DNA from: Rusavskia elegans
Lineage: Eukaryota > Ascomycota > Lecanoromycetes > Teloschistales > Teloschistaceae
Direction of reading: 5' to 3'
Length of the DNA: 64,000 bases
Assembly: GCA_011316305.1 (NCBI GenBank)
Contig: SAUG01000055.1
Location: forward strand, 186,001-250,000
The notes under the pieces were generated by a model, which was not told where the DNA came from, did not search any database, and saw nothing but the letters and a program-made list of their open reading frames with translations. The stretch's first letter is position 1; every line of letters begins with the position of its first letter. The position numbers were made by a program, and so were the translations under genes. This document shows positions 38,057-50,857 of this stretch, piece by piece.

Positions 38057-38694
38057 TAGAGTTTTTGAATAAAAATTAAATTAAAGCTATTTTATTTCTA
38101 TTATTTATATTAAATAATATAAATAGTTTCGCTTCTAGTATAGCTTTCTAAAAATTTATATTAGTTTATCGATTTATAAAAACTATTAATATTTTATCGT
38201 ATCTACTATCGAAAGATATAAACTATCTACAATCTATTAAATAAATAGAGTTAGAAAAAATAATAGATTTAATACTATCTTTTCCAAAATCCGTAATAAT
38301 AATCTATATAAAGCTATATCTTTTAGATTAAATAATAAGATTTTTCTAAAACTTTAATACCGATATATACTATCGGACGTTATAAATCGAAAATTTTTAT
38401 ATTAATAAACCGGTTTTTTCAAAGAAATTAATAAAATTAGATATTTTATATAAAAATTAGAACTTTTTTCTACTATAATAACTTATTCTTTTATTTCTAT
38501 AATTTAATTAAAATCGATATCTATCGGCGATAATCTTTATAATCGGCTTCCGCTTAATAATAAACTTTCTACTATCGAAATAAAAATTTCGAAAAAAGAT
38601 TTTAACTAATTCGAAATAGAATAAATTATAAATTAGCGATAGATATATTAGCGCTTCTTATATCAAATTTAATAAAAAGACTATAGGTCGTAAT
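38057..38694. other. RIP-degraded repeat sequence, unclassified (right flank of the Gypsy insertion)
   Basis: AT-rich sequence with no recognised domain. It is the continuation of the sequence left of 17378, into which the Gypsy element inserted. Confidence 0.35.
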
Positions 38695-38894
38695 TTAGTT
38701 AATTTGTTTTGGTTTTAATGCGCGATAAATCAGTGGTTCGATAAATAAATCAAGCGTTAGTATACCAGCATCGAATATACGGTAGCAGAATTTATATTCC
38801 AATTTAATTAACGTAAATAATAGTTTCTTAGAATTTTAATTTAAATTTATTCAATAATATAACGTATCTTTCTATCGATGATTCATTCAACGTA
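38695..38894 (+). mobile_element. Family C element, 200-bp truncated copy
   Basis: Only the constant end (TTAGTTAATTTGTTTTGG..) and about 180 bp more are present. The 13-bp TSD TATAGGTCGTAAT/TATAGGCCGTAAT lies at 38682-38694 and 38895-38907. It is another copy cut at the same side as 22894-23962. Confidence 0.78.
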
Positions 38895-38907
38895 TATAGG
38901 CCGTAAT

Positions 38908-40925
38908 ATAAAAGCTATTATAGATTATAAAATCTAACGTACTATATAGATTTCATTAACGGATATAATAAACGGTTTCATTTTCTATCTAGAATCTAGT
39001 ATTATTATATAGATTTATCTACGGCTTACTATTATAAATAATTTAAAGTTGTTCTAGCGGTACTATAGTAATCAATACTCTAAACATCTATACTACTAGT
39101 AGATTTCCGCGTTATTCCGGACTAAAGTCGAGGTATTTATAAATATATTTTATTTTACTATTATTATATTTTTAATAATTATCTATTTTCATTTCTCTTT
39201 TTATATTCTATAAAATCTATTTATAATAAAGTCGCTTTTAAGTAAACAATTTTATTATCTAATACTGTAATATAGTAGTAGCGTATATCAAGGCCGATGG
39301 ATTTTTTATATTTAAATATATAATCCGGTAAATTTTAGTTCGATTTCTAATAGCGCTATTTTATTTTAATTTTTTAACGTTTGTATCTATAATATTTTTA
39401 AAGTTTTTAAATATTTAATACGAGCGTATCGAGAGCGATATTGTTTTTTCGTTTTAATAATATTTATTATAAATTATTTAAACTTTCTATAATTTAGTAG
39501 AATTTAGTAGATATAGAATTACTAGCTAATAGTTTTAGTTAACTAATACGTTAATTAAATCCCGTTAACCGCGATTTATTAATACTATAGAGTTCGTTAC
39601 TCGATTAGACCTAGCGCTTAATCTTATTCGCTTGTTTATAGAAAAACTTTCCATCTATATAGAAACATCAAGTTATTATTATTATATCAAATTGAATTAT
39701 AATAAAAAGTTATAACAGCGGATATCTCCCAGAAAAAGGAATTAAATGAAAGATAATAAATAAATAATCCGAAAGCTGTCTTTTTTCCTATATATCGAAT
39801 AACTAAATTTATCGGCTTTTTCGTTTCTATCTATTAGAATAACTTTAAGAATAAAAAAATGATATTAATATTAGAAAAAAACGAGAATATTTTCGACCTA
39901 ACTATATTTAGAGCTAAACCGTCGACTATAGCGAATAGATTTCATAGCTTTCGAAAATTATTATTACTAGAACCTAAAAAATTTAAAAGAAAAGAATCGT
40001 TTTTTTAAAAGATTCGGGAATATTTTTATAATCTGAAATTCTAGATCGGCGAGATAGTTCGTTAGTTCTATTATTATCTATAAAGCTATCGACGATATCG
40101 TCGTGTTTATCTATAGTAATTACTACGGAATATTATTCTAATTAGAAATAAAAAAATATCTAAATTATTCTATCTATAATTTTAAAAAACAGAACGTTTT
40201 CTTGTTATATTATAATAATATAATTCGCCTTTTCTAAATTTAAAATATTTAGAGAAAATATAAGGAAATAGCTAATATAGTATAAATTTATTTAAAAATC
40301 TATAAAATTGATCTATAGAAGTTTTAATTAAATAAAATATATTTTTATAGATTTAAAATTAAAAGGTAAAGTATATAATTAGGATATTAAACTAGACGAG
40401 TTAATTATTTCTAATTTTTATCGTTTTTCGTCTCGCTTTTTATAACGCTTTCCTATCTAGAAAATTTCGGATCGGCTATAAAAAAAGTAATAAAAAGTCT
40501 ATTTAAATTAATATAAAGTAGAAGTATATATAGTATACTGTTTAAAGAATATATCATTATAGTAAAAGTTCTTCTATCTGAAATGAAAAAAAATAGCGTT
40601 AAAACAAATAGACGTATTCAATAATAAGAACTTTATAAAGGTTATAAACAATTTATTCGGCTAAAACGCAAAGAAAATAAGATTTAGGCGAAAGTATAAA
40701 CAGTTACAAAAAGATATATAGAAAAGATATCTAAAGATAAAAAAAGAATTATAGAAAAAACTATTAAATTGAATTCGATTTAAAAGATATTAGTCGATAG
40801 TCTAACGAGTAGAACTTTAGCGTATCTCGATATCTTTAACTAAATATTGATTAAAATATAATACTAATTGTTATAATATTAATAATAATATCTTATAATC
40901 GATTCTATCTATAACGACTTCTGGT
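38908..40925. other. RIP-degraded repeat sequence, unclassified
   Basis: AT-rich sequence. Positions about 39,470-39,690 match 800-900, 1320-1362 and 1873-1930, so part of it is a second copy of the repeat at the left edge of the window. No domain was recognised in any frame, even after discounting RIP stops. Confidence 0.4.
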
Positions 40926-41316
40926 CTAGATATTTCTCGGAACGGGATATAGAAATTTCCGATCTAAATCTAATCCGAATAGATTCGAATCGGGTCTAGA
41001 TTGGGTTATATAGATATTTACCCGATTCGAATCGAAACGGGTTAGATTCGAGTCGAGATTTACTAAAGATAATAGTTGTTAAAATTATTCTTAAAAATCT
41101 AATATAGGCGCTAAATTAGTCTAATTAGAGTTTTTAACTTTTAAATAGTTTAAAATACTAGTAATATCTATATAAGCTATTTTAGCGTCTATACTAGCGC
41201 GATAACTAATTAACCCGTCTTTTAAACGGGATAAACCCGTGAAAATCCGTTTATATCTCAATCCGTTTATAATCCAATTCGGAGATATTCCAATCCGTTT
41301 CGAAATGCAGGTCTAG
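40926..41316. mobile_element. Possible TIR element, about 390 bp
   Basis: The ends CTAGATATTTCTCGGAACGG and, on the reverse strand, CTAGACCTGCATTTCGAAACGG resemble each other as degraded terminal inverted repeats. The inner ends carry CCGAT/CGGGT-type CpG-rich motifs like the other DNA elements. No convincing TSD was found. Confidence 0.35.
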
Positions 41317-43740
41317 AAAATAAACCGTAAATAATCAGATATCGATCCGTTAAAATAACTATAAAAGAAGAAATTTTTGAAAATAGAATTAGCGCTAGTA
41401 AATCTAGTAGATAGTAAAAATCGTATAATCGCTAATAGATAGAATATCTATTCTACCAGCTTCTAGAAATATTAGTAAAAATTATTTTTGATATAGAGAA
41501 AAAGACTATCGATTACTAAAATACCATAACGTTATATAATTATAAAAGAAATAAAATAAATTATATTAAAAATTCTATCAATAGATTTAGAAATTTCAAT
41601 AACGCCGTATAGAATTTACTATAAAATAGAATATTTTTTGGAATCTTGTAATAAATCTGAATAACGTATCTAGTTTGTTTATATAACCGAGGTATTATTA
41701 TTATTGTAAAAGTCCTATCTTTTAAAAATTAAAAATCTAGATAAATAGTATATAGACGATTAAATTATATTTATTGGAAAAATTAATTCGTATAAATATT
41801 ATAAACAGAATAAAGATAATAAAACTTTCGCTACTACTATTAAAAAAACGATTAAAGAAATAGATTTAAAAAATAAAAAAAAAATCTAAACGTATAATAT
41901 ATTGTTAAAAAAATAAATAAAAAAAATAACATTCTATATATCGGTAAATATAGAAAGATTTTTAATTAGAAAAACGCGTTTATAATAGCGATTACTACTA
42001 ATACTAATTAATTACTATTTACTTTCGTATTTGAATTATCTATAATATAATCTAAAATACTATTTTTCTTTTTACTAGTAACGAAATCTAAAGAAATAGA
42101 CTTTTAAAAAGTTTAGAATATTATTAAATTTCTATAAATAATAGAAATATCATTTAATATAGCCTAATTCTTTTATTATATATCGAAGATCAGAATATTC
42201 TTTACTAAAATAATACGTTCGGAACTAATAGAAAAATCTATAGCTAAAAAAAAATAAACTCGCTTCGCCGCTAATAACTATAACGACGATAATACGATAA
42301 AATTTATCGAGCAGTTTAATAAAAAAATTTTAGCTAAAACTAAATTCGTCGATCGATAAATATATTTTAACTTTGAATTTTAATATTTAATAATCTTTAA
42401 CGAAAGAATCTTTAGCCGATAATAAAAGGAAACTTTTATATTTATATATTATTCTAATCTCGAAAATCAGAACTACTATTATATATTATTAATAAAACGT
42501 TTATCGATTCAAATATAATTTTTAATCTAGCTAATAATTATATAATCGAATAGAGAAATAACGTAATATATTTTAATAGATCTGTTTAGATCCGCGTTAC
42601 TAATGGAAATATCTAGGCTTTACTAGAATTTATTAAAATTTCTATTACTATCGCTAGAATATCGAAAATTATTCAATTTTATATCGTTCCGAGATAAAAT
42701 TCGTACTTAATTGTTTTTAGACGGCTATAGTTAAAAAACGTTAATATTATAAACTATTATAATATAGACGAATCTTGGATTATAGATTCTATAGATATCT
42801 ATTTTTAATTTTACTATAGTTGTCCTACGAATATATTTTTTATCGAGAAAGTCGATTAGAAGACTTTATAAATAGATAAAAATGTAATTAAGAATCTTGA
42901 TTACTTTAAAGATATTAGATAAAAAGCTATATTAGAAAAAATAATGATATAAACTAACTAATATTAATAGAGGAACTGGATAAAAAATAGAATATAAATA
43001 GTAACTATATAACGAAAAAGTAAATAAGAAAAAATAACAACAATAGTAGATATTTTAGAATCGACTATTAAAGAAAACTATTAAATAGAATTCGAATCCG
43101 AGATATATAGCGTCTAAAAAGATAGAGAAAATAAAAAAAAACTGGAATCGAAGTTTATAATAATAGAGTCTTGGAATAAATTTAAAAAAAAGAAAGTTAA
43201 AATAGTAATAATAGATACAATGAAAGCGGAATTTATTATATATCTATAGCTATAGCAAAATGCTTATTTTGCTTCTAGAATTTAAAAGCCGGTATTAGAA
43301 AAAGTAAATTAGCTACTACTATTATTAATAGAATAAATAATAACTTTATAGAAAAAAAGAAAAATAAATTAGTAAGTAAAATATCTTTTTTTCTATCTTT
43401 TAGAAAACTAAAAGAAAATCTGTAACGTGATTGTAATAGATAATAGATATTATAACAATCTTTATACTAGCGAAGAAATAAAAAATTAATATTTGAACTA
43501 TCTAAAATAAAATTCCTATCTAATATTATAGAGCTATCTAGAAGATTTTGGTATTTCCAAAAGTGGTTATACTTATTAGAATATCGATAAACTTACGGTA
43601 TAACGGGTAATTAATTAATAGTTAAATAAAAATAAATTAATCTTGATTATTAGAATAGTATATAGCGATAACTAATAAATTAAATACGAGCTATAAAAGC
43701 GTCGAGTTCGAAATCTATATAGATAATGGGACTTTACTCT
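41317..43740. other. RIP-degraded repeat sequence, unclassified
   Basis: AT-rich and Lys/Asn-rich in all frames. A string resembling the Copia protease start (ESWIIDS near 42,770) was noted but has no support around it. Nothing else was recognised. Confidence 0.35.
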
Positions 43741-43900
43741 TCTTAATACTTTTATTTATCGAAACTATTAAAAAATCCTTTTCTTAGTACTTTTATTTAT
43801 CGAGACTACTAAAACGTCTTTTCTTAGTATTTTTATCTATTAAAACTACTAAATTAATCCTCTTTAGTATTTTTAATAACTAAACCTACTAAACTACTTA
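43741..43900. repeat. Minisatellite, about 40-bp unit, four copies
   Basis: Units begin near 43,741, 43,782, 43,822 and 43,861 with TCTTAGTACTTTTATTTATC-type sequence followed by GAAACTACTAAAA. Units differ mainly by transitions. Similar units occur inverted at about 1030-1170. Confidence 0.75.
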
Positions 43901-43976
43901 CTAGAACTAGTACTAAAACTATTTTATATATCTTTATCTATTAAAGCGTAATAGAAACTCTAGTACTAGACTGGCC

Positions 43977-44126
43977 ACTTCGAATCAAAGTGACGATCCG
44001 ATTTCGCGATAAACGTGGCTAATACGTCTAAATTACTAGTTAAAGTTAGTTTCTTTCCTAATACGGTTAGAAATTCGAACCCGGGACACGAATCGAAATT
44101 CGAAACCCGATAAAACGGTCAGTCTG
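43977..44126 (+). mobile_element. Short hAT-like MITE, 150 bp
   Basis: It runs TAGACTGGCCACTTCG..ACGGTCAGTCTG. The flanks TCTAGTAC and CCTTGTAC agree at 6 of 8 positions. It is closely related to 19475-19634 but less RIP-mutated. Confidence 0.72.
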
Positions 44127-44630
44127 CCTTGTACTATACTAAATACTACTACGTTCTCGAAGATACGTCAGTCGTATTTATAATATCTAAATACTAGATA
44201 CTAAAAGATAATAAATAGTTATATATAGTAGCAGGATCGATATTAAAAATAATAAAGAAATAATATAATACGATAAAAAACGTAAAACGTATTGAATATA
44301 TTAAAACGATAGAATTCTATCCGAAAATTCTAAAAATCGAAATATTAGAAAATAAAAATAGTTTCGATATTAGTTTTTTAGATTTTCTAACTATACGAAG
44401 GTTATAAAAATACTAGCGAAAAATATTTAATAAATTTCCGGATAATTTCGAGAATTAGTTTAAAGGTTATCTATAATCTATAGGCTAGCTAGGTAGAATA
44501 TATACTAAATTTTTCTAAAGACGAAATTTTTTATCGCTACGTAGCGAGAAATATTCGTTATAGATATTCGTAAAATAGATTTAATTAATTTTAACGCCTA
44601 TCGTATCCTAATCTATCGTAACGCGCTATC
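44127..44630. other. RIP-degraded coding-like sequence, unclassified
   Basis: This plus-strand sequence continues, after the 0.91-kb insertion, into 45,555-47,500. Read across the insertion it gives a longer coding-like stretch with RIP-type stops, but no family was recognised. Confidence 0.35.
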
Positions 44631-45554
44631 TAGACTGGCCGTCGGGTCGGGTTTCGAACCCAGGTTGGCTAACCCGACCCGATCCGAGTCGGGTTACGGT
44701 TAAGTCTAACCCGACCCGAGTCGGGTCGGGTTTTTCTATAGTTCGACCCGACTCGAACCTAGATCGGGGTCGGATACCCGGGTTTAATCCGCTAAAATAC
44801 TAAGATCGCGAATAAAAATATAACTCTAGTATTATAATATAATTTTTTTCCTATATTATACTACCTATAAATCCTATTTTTTTCTAATACTATACTAAAG
44901 ACTTTAGATATTCCTAATATTAACGTGCACTGTTTATTATCGTCTATCAAGCAGTTAATACTATTTATATTATTTTTTAATATCTATATATCTATATTAC
45001 CTTTCTATATTACTATATATATCCGACTATACTTATTTTTTATAGATTATTAACTAGCCGCAATCTATACCAAGCGTGTTACTATTTAGTAGAAGGACGC
45101 CTGGTTTATTAAAGGGTTAATATAGAATCTGGAAGTATAGCCGGGAACGTAATAATAGCTAGTTAATAATAAGCTCTAAAGGATTAAAAGCTCTAGAGGA
45201 AAGATATACGTCTATAGAATTATTTAGTAGAAAATAATACTATTTATATAGTACCGGTATATAAGCTAATATTTATAGATAACTATTATATAAGCTAGTA
45301 TTAACTAGAATATATTACCGTTTTATATTACCCGTAATTACTTTTATATTTAACTATCGAATACGATTATAAGTCGGGTCGGGTCGGATTTTCGGGTCGG
45401 GTTCTCGGGTTAAAATCTATAACCCGACCCGAAAGTCGGGTTAGGATCTATAACCCGACCCGACCGCTTAGCGGGTCGAACCCGGGTCGGGTTACTAAGA
45501 CCGGGTCGGGTACCCGACGGTTCGACAGGAACCCGACCCGAACCGGCCAGTCTA
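44631..45554 (+). mobile_element. hAT-like 0.92-kb element, copy 3
   Basis: It runs TAGACTGGCCGTCGGGTCGG..CGAACCGGCCAGTCTA with a perfect 8-bp TSD GCGCTATC. It is the best-preserved copy: the terminal CGGGTCGGGT arrays are almost untouched. It is the same orientation as 26977-27887. Confidence 0.94.
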
Positions 45555-46245
45555 GCGCTATCCCGAATTACGAAACCAGTTTTCTATATAGAGGAAGAAG
45601 TAAAATAGCAAAAATTATAATTTTCTAAATTCGTTATAGCAGATATTAAATATAATATTGAAATTCGAATTACTAATAACTATCCGCTTTATTAAAACTG
45701 TAATAGCGTAATCGAATATCAAAACTGGATTTTTTTAATAGTTGATTCTTTTATATAGAATAACTTTTACGATAATAAATATAAATTGATTACTTTATAC
45801 TTTTATTTAAAGAATATAATAAGTACTATAGATATATATAGATTGCAAACGAATTCCATTTATAGATATTAAAGATTTAGATCTGTAAAAAACTATTACC
45901 TATATTACGACCGTATAGAAACTAACAGCTCTACGATGTCGGCGCTAAACTTTATCTAAATCCAATATCTGCAACTTTATATTATATGTACGCAATACGC
46001 AGCTGGTATTATAGATCTAAATTTATACAAATTAAAAAATCTATCTAAAACTTTCAAACGATATAAAAATAATGAAATTCTAATTAATAAACGTTGAAAA
46101 ACTATATATAAAAATATAAGTTATTAGTAATATTTTTATCAGTCCTACGAGATCCGCGCTAAACTTTATCTAAATATAATATTCGAAATCGATATCTTTC
46201 TATTATATACGTAATACGCAACTGACGTTATAGGTTAGAAATTAT

Positions 46246-47161
46246 TTAATTAATCTGGTTTTGGTTTTAGTATTCGGTAAATCAGTAATTCGATAAACAA
46301 ATTAAGCGTTAGTATACTAGTATCGAATATATATTAGTAGAAATAATATTTTAATTTAATTAACGTAAATAATATTCCTTAGAATTTTAATTTTAATTTG
46401 CTAAGTAATATAACGTATCTTTCTACCGATATTTTAACTAATATAGAATTTTTATAGATAAATAGGCTTCGTAGTTATTACTTCTTTTTCTTTTTTTTTT
46501 ACTAGTAATACAAGTTTAAAACCTTTTACGTACGTATATACTCTCGTAATAGCTATAGCTATAAGCTAAACTAGACGGTAATACCTTTATCTATAATAAC
46601 TATATCTATTTTCGAAGATATCGACTATATTATTATAGCTAAATTAATCTATTTTAACTATAATAAAAATTTTTTTCTTACCGCCTTTAAAACGTGCTAT
46701 CCGACGTCCCTATCCTCTTTACTCTAATCGATCGAATAAAGCTTCTAGCTATAGTAGCTAGTATATTAGCTAGCGGCCCCGTTAAAGCTATACGGGCTAA
46801 AGAGTATTTTAATAGTTTAATAGAACGTTTAGATACGAGTTATACGATAAATACAGCCGAGGCGATAATTATAGATAATTACTTCGTAGTATAGCAGATA
46901 GTTATAGCGGAAGTATTAGATAATTATAATTATTTATAACGTCGAGATTGGACTGGATAGTAGAGGATTCGTAATAGTAAAAGAAAATAGTTAAATAGAA
47001 GTGATTTAACTGCGCTGTAAACTTTATCTGACTAACTTTAGCTATAAAAATTTCTTTGCACGTAAATATAATAATCGTTACCGTATATAACGTAAATGAA
47101 ATATATATATATATATAAAAAAACTCAATATAATCTCAGATGAAAGTCTTCTAAGGGGGAT
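46246..47161 (+). mobile_element. Family C element, full-length copy
   Basis: It runs TTAATTAATCTGGTTTTGG.. to TTCTAAGGGGGA. The 11-bp TSD TTAGAAATTAT/TTAAAAATTAT has one G/A difference. The interrupted ~210-bp repeat confirms the empty site. Confidence 0.82.
46694..46894 (+). pseudogene. Small ORF of family C, open part
   Basis: A 66-codon open stretch inside the element 46246-47161, the longest uninterrupted piece of the ORF in this subfamily. Motifs are DRIKLLAIVASILAS, AIRAKEYFNSL and ERLDTSYTIN. The frame continues past a RIP-type stop (TAG for CAG at about 46,892) into QQIVIAEVL. No known domain. The same motif order is in the divergent copy at 12,800-13,200. Confidence 0.5.
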
Positions 47162-47472
47162 TTAAAAATTATACAAATTGAAAAATTTATTAGAATCTTT
47201 TAAATAATATTAAAGTAATTGGAATCTGACTATTAGACGTTAAGAGACTATATATATAAACAAAGACTATTAGTAATATCTCTAACAGTTCTACCGAGCT
47301 AGCGTCAAGCTTTATTTAAATCCAGTACCTGTAATTTTCTACTGCCTACACGTAATATATATTTGATATTATAAGCTGCAAATTATATATATTGAAAAGT
47401 ATATTTAAAGCTTTCAAACGATATAAAAATAAACAAATTCTAATCAATAGACGTCGAGAAATTAGATATTTA

Positions 47473-48531
47473 AAAGAAAATTGTTAGTAATAACGCAGAG
47501 ACTCTGATAATCAATTCTACTAACGGAATATTTCCGTTCTAGCTAATTAATAGATTTGAAAATAAAGGAAACTATATTAAAAGATAGAAACTATTAATAG
47601 AATTCTAAAAATTAATTTCTAAAATCGATTTTTCTTTAATTATTTTTATAATAGAATTTTAACGAATCCGGAAGCTATTTAGATTCAATATTAGACTACG
47701 AAGCGAGATACGAGCGAATGAACTATATCGGTTCCAAATCCTAAAACTCGTATATACGTAGTTATTCACTATTCTAAATATCTTTCTACGATTTTTTTTT
47801 TAGAAAATTTTTATATTGATCTAATTTAACGTCTACCTTCGTCTAATCCGAAACTATAAATATTTTAATTCGATTTAATAGAAGTCGAAGATAAATCTAA
47901 CTTCGAAATAGTTGATATCTATAACTAATACGAATCGAAACTTTTTTTTTTCTAAAAAATATCGAAGAAGTTATCCGATCTAGTACTATCGATCTAAAGC
48001 TACTAGAAATATATTTTAATTAGAGACGAATAGAAGGTTTGAAGAGGCTAGTAAAATATAAAAAATCTATTTTATAGCTTCGATTTAGAAAAAATAAAAA
48101 AGAATAAAACTAAAAAAAAAAATAGAAAATATTTAGTACCTAGAGAATTTTAGGGCCTTTATTCTAAGATCTAATATTATAGATAAAATATAAAATAGTA
48201 AAGATGTATTAGAAACGATGATAAAAAAAAGGAATTAAATAATTAGAAAAGAAAAATTTCAGGATATAATAAAGATAATAAAAGACAATAAAAGATAGTT
48301 AAAAGTTAATCGATATAAAATTAATAAACTTTTACAAAGGTTTATAGAATTATAACAAAAGACGTTACAGAATATTAATAAAGAAAATAAATAAAAAAAA
48401 TAGCGAATTATTATTAAACGCTAACGTTTCTAAAAAGATTAGTATCCGAACTAAAAAATTTACAAATAAAATCAATTATACTAATTTAGTAATAGATTCT
48501 CTAGATGATAATACTATTATTATTATAGGAA
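47473..48531. other. RIP-degraded repeat sequence, unclassified
   Basis: AT-rich sequence with some Lys/Glu-rich plus-strand stretches. Nothing recognised. Confidence 0.35.
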
Positions 48532-49519
48532 CCTTTCTGGAAAGCTTTTATCTGAAATTATATTGAGTTTTAATATATATATATATATATTTTATTAACG
48601 TTATATACGGCAACGATTATTATATTTACGTATAAAGAAGTTTTTACAGCTAAAGATTTATAGTTCGTCAGGCAAGGTTTATAGCGCAGTTAATTATTTC
48701 TATTTAACTATTTCTTTCTATATTCGATTACGAATCTTCTCCTTTCTCTTTTTCGGCGTTAAAAATAATTATAAATATCTAATATCTCCGCTATATCTAT
48801 CTACTATACTGCGAAATTATTACGAATAATTATTACCTCAGCTATATTTATTATATAATCTATATCTAAACGTTCTATTAAACTATTAAAATACTTTTTG
48901 GCCCGCGTAGCTTTAAAAGAATCGCTAGCTATAAAAAGGTCGCTAGCTTTAAAAGAGTCGCTAGCTAGTACGCTAGCTACTACGGCTAGATGTTTTACTC
49001 GGTCGATTAGAATAAAGAGATATAGGGAAGTCGGATAGCGCGTTTTAAAGACGGTAAAAAAGATATTTTTATCGAAGTTAAAATAGATTACTATAGCTAT
49101 AAAAAGGTAATCGATATCTACGAAGATAGATATAGTTATTATAGATATACTACCGTCTAGTTTAGCTACGGTATAACTATTACGGAAGTATATACGTACG
49201 TAAAAGGTTTTAGTAAATCGTAGTATTTAGAAGGGGTATTACAGCGCTTGTATTACTAGTAAAAAAAGAAAAAGAAAAAGCGATAACTGCGAGGCCTTTT
49301 TATCTATAAAAATTTCTATATTAGTTAAATTATCGATATAAAAATACGATATATTATTAAATAAATTTAAATTAAAATTCCAAGGAACCGTTATTTATAT
49401 TAATTAAATTAAAATATAAGTTCTACTACCGTATATTCGATACTAGTATACTAACGCTTAATTTGCTTATCGAACTACTGGTTTACCGGGTACTAAAATC
49501 AAAATCAAATTAACTAAAG
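48532..49519 (-). mobile_element. Family C element, full-length or nearly so, inverted
   Basis: The left end has CTTTTATCTGAAATTATATTG and a TA microsatellite (48,573-48,590). The constant end GAACTACTGGTTTACCGGGT..CAAATTAACTAAA is at the right. The TSD is uncertain. Confidence 0.72.
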
Positions 49520-50857
49520 TATTTTGGAAATTATAGAAATAATATATATTAAACGTTATCGGAAAATACTAACAATATAAAATTATTATAGTAAAATAGT
49601 AAGAATATATTATTATATCTTTAATCGTAATAGAAAAGAAATATTTTAGATACGTAAATAGATTAGAATTATAATTAATAGGAAGAATCATAATATCTTT
49701 TTCTAATATCGAAAAACGAAAGAGATCTTTAACGCTAAAAGAGAATTTTATAAAAGAAATAAAAAATATATTATAGATATTAAAACAATAGAGAGAAAAT
49801 TTAAAATAGCGAAAATGATATAGTTAATTCGCGAAGTCTAGAAAGTAATAATAAAAAAGCTAATCGCTATTAAAATGGAAATATTACTAGCCGATAATAG
49901 CTATAAAGATTTAGAAAAGTATATAAAATGATCTAGATAAATATTATTCCATCAATTAACTATTTAATATTAGTAAGTAACTAAATTATATAAAGGGAAA
50001 ATCGAATTTTAATATCTATACTATTAGCGATACAAAAAAACGTTTAATTAATACGAGCGGTTATAGAAAATGCTAAATTATATAACTATCGAATAAAACG
50101 TTTATAAAACTTTATTAAAGAAATATATATAAAGATATTAGATTTTTGTTTCTAATTAGCTCGTATACCGCTTATCGAAAATATCGCCGTTAATAAAAAA
50201 AATTTTAAAGTATAAAGTAATTATTTTAACTCTAATAAAACCAACTTTAAATAATGATTTCAGAATTATCTCGCTAGATCTACAGATTCTAATAAAGACA
50301 AACTCGATATAAACATCTAAACAAACTATAATAGCGATAAATATATTCTATCGGCTAAAAAACTAAACGCGTTCATTAGTTTAAATAATATATAATTATA
50401 TAAACCTATAATATAAAGGTTACTACGTTAAAAATAGCTATTCGGAAAAATACTAGAAATTAATAATAAAGGAAATTCTAAAGTTAGCTCGTTATAATAA
50501 AAGGAAGTTACTAAAGATATCGATAGTTTAATCAATGACTATAAAAAGGATATTAAAGAGAATAACTAGCTAGCTATCTTCTAAAATCTAATTTACGAAC
50601 TGTAGATAGTATATACCGTCTATCGATCTTCTATAGTTATCGTTATTCGGCCGATAACTATTGATATTAAATATTTAATAGAAGAATTACATCTATTTAA
50701 ATTTACAATACTCGTTTCTATATCTAAATAAATCGCGATAAAATCTATTTATAAAAAAGACAGTTATTCTAATTTTACTAATAAATAATTATAGATTCTG
50801 TAGATAGAATATATCGAATAGAATTTAATTTAAACGTTTTTTCGTTAATATTAATAT
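49520..50857. other. RIP-degraded repeat sequence, unclassified
   Basis: AT-rich, Lys-rich plus-strand frames with RIP-type stops. No domain recognised. Confidence 0.35.

Larger units (their letters stand above)
45555..47472 (+). repeat. Three tandem repeats of about 210 bp, interrupted by family C
   Basis: The landmark GCTAAACTTTATCTAAAT and the following segment to a TACGCAATACGC-type string occur near 45,945, 46,155 and 47,303 (the last after the 0.92-kb insertion at 46246-47161). The unit is close to a multiple of three, and plus-strand translation gives a repeated Tyr/Leu/Asn-rich motif of about 70 residues. It is probably the repeat domain of a degraded protein-coding sequence; family unknown. 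Confidence 0.55.

Noticed and set aside
42750..42800. Copia protease/gag signature (ESWIIDS)
   Set aside because: A short isolated match in AT-rich sequence; no zinc knuckle, integrase or RT of the Copia type could be placed around it.
43741..43900. CRISPR array
   Set aside because: The repeats are adjacent tandem units without spacers, in a eukaryotic repeat block.
7337..48590. TA microsatellites as independent features or telomere-like repeats
   Set aside because: They recur at one fixed position inside family C copies and are part of that element; no TTAGGG-type repeat is present.
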